This document shows positions 58,848 through 64,000 of a DNA stretch of 64,000 nucleotides, piece after piece. Positions within the stretch are counted from its first letter, which is position 1, and every line of letters starts with the position of its first letter. Location of the stretch: positions 62,001 to 126,000 of the forward strand of contig NZ_CP011526.1 in the NCBI RefSeq assembly GCF_001027105.1. Reading direction: 5' to 3'. Origin of the DNA: Staphylococcus aureus (GTDB taxonomy: Bacteria > Bacillota > Bacilli > Staphylococcales > Staphylococcaceae). The notes under the pieces were generated by a model. The model was not told the origin of the DNA, ran no database searches, and was given only the letters and a program-made list of their open reading frames with translations. The position numbers and the translations under genes were made by a program.

Positions 58848-60671
58848 ATGGCACATTTATCTGTGAAATTGCGGCTTTTAATACTAGCATTAATCGATTC
58901 ACTGATAGTGACATTTTCAGTATTCGTAAGTTATTACATTTTAGAACCGTATTTCAAAACATATTCTGTCAAATTATTAATATTGGCAGCTATATCACTA
59001 TTCATATCGCATCATATTTCAGCATTTATTTTTAATATGTATCATCGAGCGTGGGAATATGCCAGTGTGAGTGAATTGATTTTAATTGTTAAAGCTGTGA
59101 CGACATCTATCGTTATTACGATGGTGGTCGTGACAATTGTTACAGGCAATAGACCGTTTTTTAGATTGTATTTAATTACTTGGATGATGCACTTGATTTT
59201 AATAGGTGGCTCAAGGTTATTTTGGCGTATTTATCGGAAATACCTTGGAGGTAAGTCATTTAATAAGAAGCCAACTTTAGTTGTTGGTGCTGGTCAAGCA
59301 GGTTCAATGCTGATTAGACAAATGTTGAAAAGTGACGAAATGAAACTTGAACCGGTATTAGCAGTCGATGATGACGAACATAAACGCAATATCACAATTA
59401 CTGAGGGTGTAAAAGTCCAAGGTAAAATTGCGGATATTCCAGAACTAGTGAGGAAATATAAGATTAAAAAAATCATCATTGCAATTCCAACTATTGGTCA
59501 AGAGCGTTTGAAAGAAATTAATAATATTTGCCATATGGATGGCGTTGAGTTATTGAAAATGCCAAATATAGAAGACGTCATGTCTGGTGAGTTAGAAGTG
59601 AACCAACTTAAAAAAGTTGAAGTAGAAGATTTACTAGGCAGAGATCCTGTTGAATTAGATATGGATATGATATCAAATGAATTGACGAATAAAACTATTT
59701 TAGTTACGGGTGCAGGTGGTTCAATAGGATCAGAAATTTGTAGACAAGTTTGTAATTTCTATCCAGAACGTATTATTCTACTTGGCCATGGTGAAAACAG
59801 TATTTATTTAATCAATCGTGAATTGCGAAATCGCTTCGGAAAAAATGTTGATATCGTTCCTATTATAGCGGATGTGCAAAATAGAGCGCGTATGTTTGAA
59901 ATTATGGAAACGTATAAACCATACGCAGTTTATCATGCAGCAGCACACAAGCACGTGCCGTTAATGGAAGACAACCCTGAAGAAGCAGTACGTAATAATA
60001 TTTTAGGTACGAAAAATACTGCTGAAGCTGCTAAAAATGCAGAGGTAAAGAAATTCGTTATGATTTCTACGGATAAAGCCGTTAATCCGCCTAATGTCAT
60101 GGGAGCTTCAAAGCGAATTGCAGAAATGATTATTCAAAGTTTAAATGATGAAACGCATCGAACAAATTTTGTTGCAGTGAGATTTGGTAATGTACTTGGA
60201 TCGAGAGGATCTGTGATTCCACTTTTCAAAAGTCAAATTGAAGAAGGTGGGCCAGTTACTGTGACACATCCTGAAATGACACGTTACTTTATGACAATTC
60301 CTGAAGCTTCTAGACTAGTTTTGCAGGCAGGGGCATTAGCAGAAGGTGGCGAAGTATTTGTGCTAGATATGGGAGAACCAGTGAAAATTGTAGATTTGGC
60401 ACGTAATTTAATTAAGCTAAGTGGTAAAAAAGAAGACGACATACGCATTACTTATACAGGGATTAGACCCGGCGAAAAAATGTTTGAAGAGCTTATGAAT
60501 AAAGATGAGGTTCATCCTGAACAAGTATTTGAAAAAATTTATCGTGGCAAAGTACAACATATGAAATGTAATGAAGTTGAAGCGATTATTCAAGACATCG
60601 TCAATGACTTTAGTAAAGAAAAAATTATTAACTATGCCAATGGCAAAAAGGGAGATAATTATGTTCGATGA
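58848..60671 (+). CDS. capD: UDP-GlcNAc 4,6-dehydratase CapD (membrane-bound)
   Basis: 607 residues. Four N-terminal helices (to about 140), a first nucleotide-binding domain (PTLVVGAGQAGSM) and a second catalytic short-chain dehydrogenase domain with ITGAGGSIGSEI-type NAD loop near 285 (here VTGAGGSIGSEI). It makes the 4-keto sugar leading to UDP-D-FucNAc. The usual catalytic Tyr is replaced by Met in the STDKAVNPPNVMGASKR motif, as in this PglF-like group. ATG 58848 (MAHLSVKL) follows TGAGGGG; it overlaps capE by 11 bases. Confidence 0.93.
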   Translation: MAHLSVKLRLLILALIDSLIVTFSVFVSYYILEPYFKTYSVKLLILAAISLFISHHISAFIFNMYHRAWEYASVSELILIVKAVTTSIVITMVVVTIVTGNRPFFRLYLITWMMHLILIGGSRLFWRIYRKYLGGKSFNKKPTLVVGAGQAGSMLIRQMLKSDEMKLEPVLAVDDDEHKRNITITEGVKVQGKIADIPELVRKYKIKKIIIAIPTIGQERLKEINNICHMDGVELLKMPNIEDVMSGELEVNQLKKVEVEDLLGRDPVELDMDMISNELTNKTILVTGAGGSIGSEICRQVCNFYPERIILLGHGENSIYLINRELRNRFGKNVDIVPIIADVQNRARMFEIMETYKPYAVYHAAAHKHVPLMEDNPEEAVRNNILGTKNTAEAAKNAEVKKFVMISTDKAVNPPNVMGASKRIAEMIIQSLNDETHRTNFVAVRFGNVLGSRGSVIPLFKSQIEEGGPVTVTHPEMTRYFMTIPEASRLVLQAGALAEGGEVFVLDMGEPVKIVDLARNLIKLSGKKEDDIRITYTGIRPGEKMFEELMNKDEVHPEQVFEKIYRGKVQHMKCNEVEAIIQDIVNDFSKEKIINYANGKKGDNYVR

Positions 60672-61689
60672 CAAAATTTTATTAATTACTGGGGGCACAG
60701 GATCATTCGGTAATGCTGTTATGAAACAGTTTTTAGATTCTAATATTAAAGAAATTCGTATTTTTTCACGCGATGAGAAAAAACAAGATGACATTCGAAA
60801 AAAATATAATAATTCAAAATTAAAGTTCTACATTGGTGATGTGCGTGATAGTCAAAGTGTAGAAACAGCAATGCGAGATGTTGATTACGTATTCCATGCA
60901 GCAGCTTTAAAACAAGTGCCGTCATGTGAATTCTTTCCAGTTGAGGCAGTGAAGACAAATATTATTGGTACAGAAAATGTCTTACAAAGTGCTATTCATC
61001 AAAATGTTAAAAAAGTCATATGTTTATCTACAGATAAGGCAGCGTATCCTATTAATGCTATGGGTATTTCAAAAGCAATGATGGAAAAAGTATTCGTAGC
61101 CAAATCAAGAAATATTCGTAGTGAACAAACGCTTATTTGTGGTACAAGATACGGTAATGTGATGGCTTCAAGAGGATCAGTAATACCTTTGTTTATCGAC
61201 AAAATCAAAGCTGGAGAACCTTTAACGATTACAGATCCTGATATGACAAGATTTTTAATGAGCTTAGAAGATGCGGTAGAACTAGTTGTTCATGCATTTA
61301 AGCATGCAGAGACAGGAGATATTATGGTTCAAAAAGCACCAAGCTCAACGGTAGGGGATCTTGCGACCGCATTATTAGAATTGTTTGAAGCTGATAATGC
61401 AATTGAAATCATTGGTACGCGACATGGAGAGAAAAAAGCAGAAACATTGTTGACGAGAGAAGAATACGCACAATGTGAAGATATGGGTGATTATTTTAGA
61501 GTGCCGGCAGACTCCAGAGATTTAAATTATAGTAATTATGTTGAAACCGGTAACGAAAAGATTACGCAATCTTATGAATATAACTCCGATAATACACATA
61601 TTTTAACGGTGGAAGAGATAAAAGAAAAACTTTTAACACTAGAATATGTTAGAAACGAATTGAATGATTATAAAGCTTCAATGAGATAG
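60661..61689 (+). CDS. capE: UDP-GlcNAc 4,6-dehydratase / 5-epimerase CapE
   Basis: First enzyme of UDP-L-FucNAc synthesis, 342 residues, a soluble inverting dehydratase. NAD loop ITGGTGSFGNAV at about residues 8-19, LSTDKAAYPINAMGISKAMM active-site segment and the sugar site RYGNVMASRGSVIPLF. The start ATG 60661 follows GGGAGAT; the longer frame into capD is a shadow. CapE hands its product to CapF. Confidence 0.94.
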   Translation: MFDDKILLITGGTGSFGNAVMKQFLDSNIKEIRIFSRDEKKQDDIRKKYNNSKLKFYIGDVRDSQSVETAMRDVDYVFHAAALKQVPSCEFFPVEAVKTNIIGTENVLQSAIHQNVKKVICLSTDKAAYPINAMGISKAMMEKVFVAKSRNIRSEQTLICGTRYGNVMASRGSVIPLFIDKIKAGEPLTITDPDMTRFLMSLEDAVELVVHAFKHAETGDIMVQKAPSSTVGDLATALLELFEADNAIEIIGTRHGEKKAETLLTREEYAQCEDMGDYFRVPADSRDLNYSNYVETGNEKITQSYEYNSDNTHILTVEEIKEKLLTLEYVRNELNDYKASMR

Positions 61690-61701
61690 GAGAGATTGAC
61701 G

Positions 61702-62811
61702 TTGAATATTGTAATTACAGGAGCAAAAGGTTTTGTAGGAAAAAACTTGAAAGCAGATTTAACTTCAACGACAGATCATCATATTTTCGAAGTACATCGA
61801 CAAACTAAAGAGGAAGAATTAGAGTCAGCATTGTTGAAAGCAGACTTTGTCGTGCATTTAGCGGGTGTTAATCGACCTGAACATGACAAAGAATTCAGCT
61901 TAGGAAACGTGAGTTATTTAGATCATGTACTTGATATATTAACTAGAAATACGAAAAAGCCAGCGATATTATTATCGTCTTCAATACAAGCAACACAAGA
62001 TAATCCTTATGGTGAGAGTAAGTTGCAAGGGGAACAGCTATTAAGAGAGTATGCCGAAGAGTATGGCAATACGGTTTATATTTATCGCTGGCCAAATTTA
62101 TTCGGCAAGTGGTGTAAGCCGAATTATAACTCAGTGATAGCAACATTTTGTTACAAAATTGCACGTAACGAAGAGATTCAAGTTAATGATCGGAATGTTG
62201 AACTAACGCTAAACTACGTGGATGATATCGTCGCTGAAATAAAGCGTGCTATTGAAGGAACTCCAACGATTGAAAATGGTGTACCTACAGTACCAAACGT
62301 ATTTAAAGTGACATTGGGAGAAATTGTAGATTTATTATACAAGTTCAAACAGTCACGTCTCGATCGAACATTGCCGAAATTAGATAACTTGTTTGAAAAA
62401 GATTTGTATAGTACGTATTTAAGCTATCTACCTAGTACAGACTTTAGTTATCCCTTACTTATGAATGTGGATGATAGGGGTTCTTTTACAGAATTTATAA
62501 AAACACCGGATCGTGGTCAAGTTTCTGTAAATATTTCTAAACCAGGTATTACTAAAGGTAATCACTGGCATCATACTAAAAACGAAAAATTTCTAGTCGT
62601 ATCAGGTAAAGGGGTAATTCGTTTTAGACATGTTAATGATGATGAAATCATTGAATATTATGTTTCTGGCGACAAATTAGAAGTTGTAGACATACCAGTA
62701 GGATACACACATAATATTGAAAATTTAGGCGACACAGATATGGTAACTATTATGTGGGTGAATGAAATGTTTGATCCAAATCAGCCAGATACGTATTTCT
62801 TGGAGGTATAG
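61702..62811 (+). CDS. capF: Capsule bifunctional epimerase/reductase CapF
   Basis: 369 residues. N-terminal short-chain dehydrogenase domain (NIVITGAKGFVGKNL; the YGESK motif has the catalytic Tyr-x-x-x-Lys) performs C4 reduction. The C-terminal cupin (from about 250, with GNHWHHTKNEKFLVVSG holding zinc-binding His residues) performs C3 epimerisation. TTG 61702 is the start, at good distance from AGGAGAG. Second step to UDP-L-FucNAc. Confidence 0.94.
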   Translation: MNIVITGAKGFVGKNLKADLTSTTDHHIFEVHRQTKEEELESALLKADFVVHLAGVNRPEHDKEFSLGNVSYLDHVLDILTRNTKKPAILLSSSIQATQDNPYGESKLQGEQLLREYAEEYGNTVYIYRWPNLFGKWCKPNYNSVIATFCYKIARNEEIQVNDRNVELTLNYVDDIVAEIKRAIEGTPTIENGVPTVPNVFKVTLGEIVDLLYKFKQSRLDRTLPKLDNLFEKDLYSTYLSYLPSTDFSYPLLMNVDDRGSFTEFIKTPDRGQVSVNISKPGITKGNHWHHTKNEKFLVVSGKGVIRFRHVNDDEIIEYYVSGDKLEVVDIPVGYTHNIENLGDTDMVTIMWVNEMFDPNQPDTYFLEV

Positions 62812-62814
62812 CGC

Positions 62815-63939
62815 ATGGAAAAACTGAAATTAATGACAATAGTTGGTACAAGGCCTGAAATCATTCGTTTATCATCAACGATTAAAGCATGTGATCAATA
62901 TTTTAATCAGATATTAGTACACACTGGTCAAAATTATGATTATACATTGAATCAAATTTTCTTTGATGATTTGGAATTAAGACAACCGGACCACTACTTA
63001 GAGGCAGTTGGAAGTAACCTTGGAGAAACGATGGGGAATATTATTGCGAAGACATATGATGTTTTATTACGCGAACAACCAGATGCACTTTTAATTCTTG
63101 GTGATACAAATAGTTGTTTAGCAGCAGTATCTGCTAAACGATTAAAGATTCCTGTGTTCCACATGGAAGCGGGTAATAGATGCTTTGATCAGAATGTACC
63201 TGAAGAAATCAATCGTAAAATTGTTGACCATGTCAGTGATGTGAATCTACCTTATACGGAACATAGCAGACGTTATTTATTAGATGAAGGCTTCAATAAA
63301 GCGAATATCTTTGTGACAGGATCACCGATGACAGAAGTGATAGAAGCGCATCGAGATAAAATTAATCACAGTGACGTTTTAAATAAACTAGGATTAGAAC
63401 CGCAACAATACATTTTAGTATCTGCGCATAGAGAAGAGAATATCGATAATGAAAAGAATTTTAAATCATTAATGAATGCGATAAATGATATTGCCAAAAA
63501 GTATAAAATGCCTGTGATTTATTCAACGCATCCAAGAAGTTGGAAGAAAATTGAAGAAAGTAAATTTGAATTTGATCCATTAGTTAAACAGTTAAAGCCA
63601 TTTGGTTTCTTTGATTATAATGCATTGCAAAAAGATGCATTTGTTGTGCTATCAGATAGTGGAACATTGTCAGAAGAGTCGTCTATTTTGAAGTTCCCTG
63701 GTGTCCTTATTCGAACTTCCACAGAAAGACCGGAAGTACTAGATAAAGGTACGGTTATTGTAGGTGGTATTACCTATAACAATCTAATCCAATCCGTTGA
63801 ACTAGCAAGAGAGATGCAAAACAATAACGAACCGATGATTGATGCTATTGATTATAAAGACACTAACGTTTCGACAAAGGTAGTTAAAATTATTCAAAGC
63901 TATAAAGATATTATCAATCGAAATACTTGGAGGAAATGA
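62815..63939 (+). CDS. capG: UDP-sugar 2-epimerase CapG
   Basis: Non-hydrolysing UDP-GlcNAc 2-epimerase family, 374 residues, giving UDP-L-FucNAc from its talosamine precursor. Motifs: IVGTRPEIIRLS at the N-terminus, HTGQNYDYTLNQIFF, GDTNSCLAA, HMEAGNRCFD, SAHREENIDN and SDSGTLSEESS. It begins three bases after the capF stop. Confidence 0.94.
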   Translation: MEKLKLMTIVGTRPEIIRLSSTIKACDQYFNQILVHTGQNYDYTLNQIFFDDLELRQPDHYLEAVGSNLGETMGNIIAKTYDVLLREQPDALLILGDTNSCLAAVSAKRLKIPVFHMEAGNRCFDQNVPEEINRKIVDHVSDVNLPYTEHSRRYLLDEGFNKANIFVTGSPMTEVIEAHRDKINHSDVLNKLGLEPQQYILVSAHREENIDNEKNFKSLMNAINDIAKKYKMPVIYSTHPRSWKKIEESKFEFDPLVKQLKPFGFFDYNALQKDAFVVLSDSGTLSEESSILKFPGVLIRTSTERPEVLDKGTVIVGGITYNNLIQSVELAREMQNNNEPMIDAIDYKDTNVSTKVVKIIQSYKDIINRNTWRK

Positions 63940-63941
63940 CG

Positions 63942-64000
63942 ATGAGGATAGCGATTGAAAAGATAATTGGTTTGCTGAAAAACCAGTCCTCTAAAGAATC
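63942..64000 (+). CDS. Next capsule gene (capH position), truncated by window edge
   Basis: ATG 63942, two bases after the capG stop and behind TTGGAGG, opens a frame reading MRIAIEKIIGLLKNQSSKE to the window end. By position this is capH, which in type 5 strains encodes an O-acetyltransferase, but too little is visible to tell type 5 from type 8. Confidence 0.6.
   Translation, partial: MRIAIEKIIGLLKNQSSKE

Overview
The window is a contiguous piece of a Staphylococcus aureus chromosome. The evidence is the combination of spa (protein A), sarS, the sirABC and sbnA-I staphyloferrin B loci, sodM, sasD, tet38 and the first genes of the cap5/cap8 capsule operon, in the order usual for this species, on AT-rich DNA with strong AGGAGG-type ribosome sites, many TTG/GTG starts and S. 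aureus-specific STAR repeats.

Layout. 1-8444: end of a DHA2-type efflux pump, a Na/phosphate cotransporter (-), oleate hydratase (-), a drug/metabolite transporter (-) facing a norG-like MocR regulator broken by one in-frame TAG, and a DUF1648 membrane protein. 8706-13350: lactate permease, then spa and its activator sarS (both -). 13719-28165: an iron-acquisition island, sirCBA (-) for uptake and sbnA-I (+) for synthesis and export of staphyloferrin B, divergent from a 230-base region with a Fur box on each side. 28361-30431: two small membrane-protein genes with near-identical leaders, and butA. 30776-36417: a five-gene polysaccharide cluster (epimerase, phosphosugar transferase, glycosyltransferase, Wzy-like polymerase, Wzx-like flippase) separate from cap. 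36685-43575: sodM, sasD, a GntR regulator (-), and the deoxynucleoside genes deoD-tet38-deoC-deoB. 43706-47263: phnD-phnC-phnE-phnE ABC importer (-). 47492-50622: a secreted protein and a 5'-nucleotidase-like enzyme.

50700-53410 is a scar zone: a decayed pT181-family plasmid rep gene with its nicking origin, a small membrane protein, a STAR/dispersed-repeat cluster and a dead IS200-type transposase. After it come adhE, with a consensus Rex operator, and capA-capG plus the first bases of the next cap gene.

Working together: sir/sbn make, export and recover a siderophore; lctP, butA and adhE handle fermentation products; deoD/deoC/deoB convert deoxynucleosides to glycolytic intermediates; capA/B/C control capsule polymerisation while capD/E/F/G make UDP-amino sugars. 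No tRNA, rRNA or CRISPR array was seen. Gene identities come from reading the proteins and recalling the families; no database search was run.
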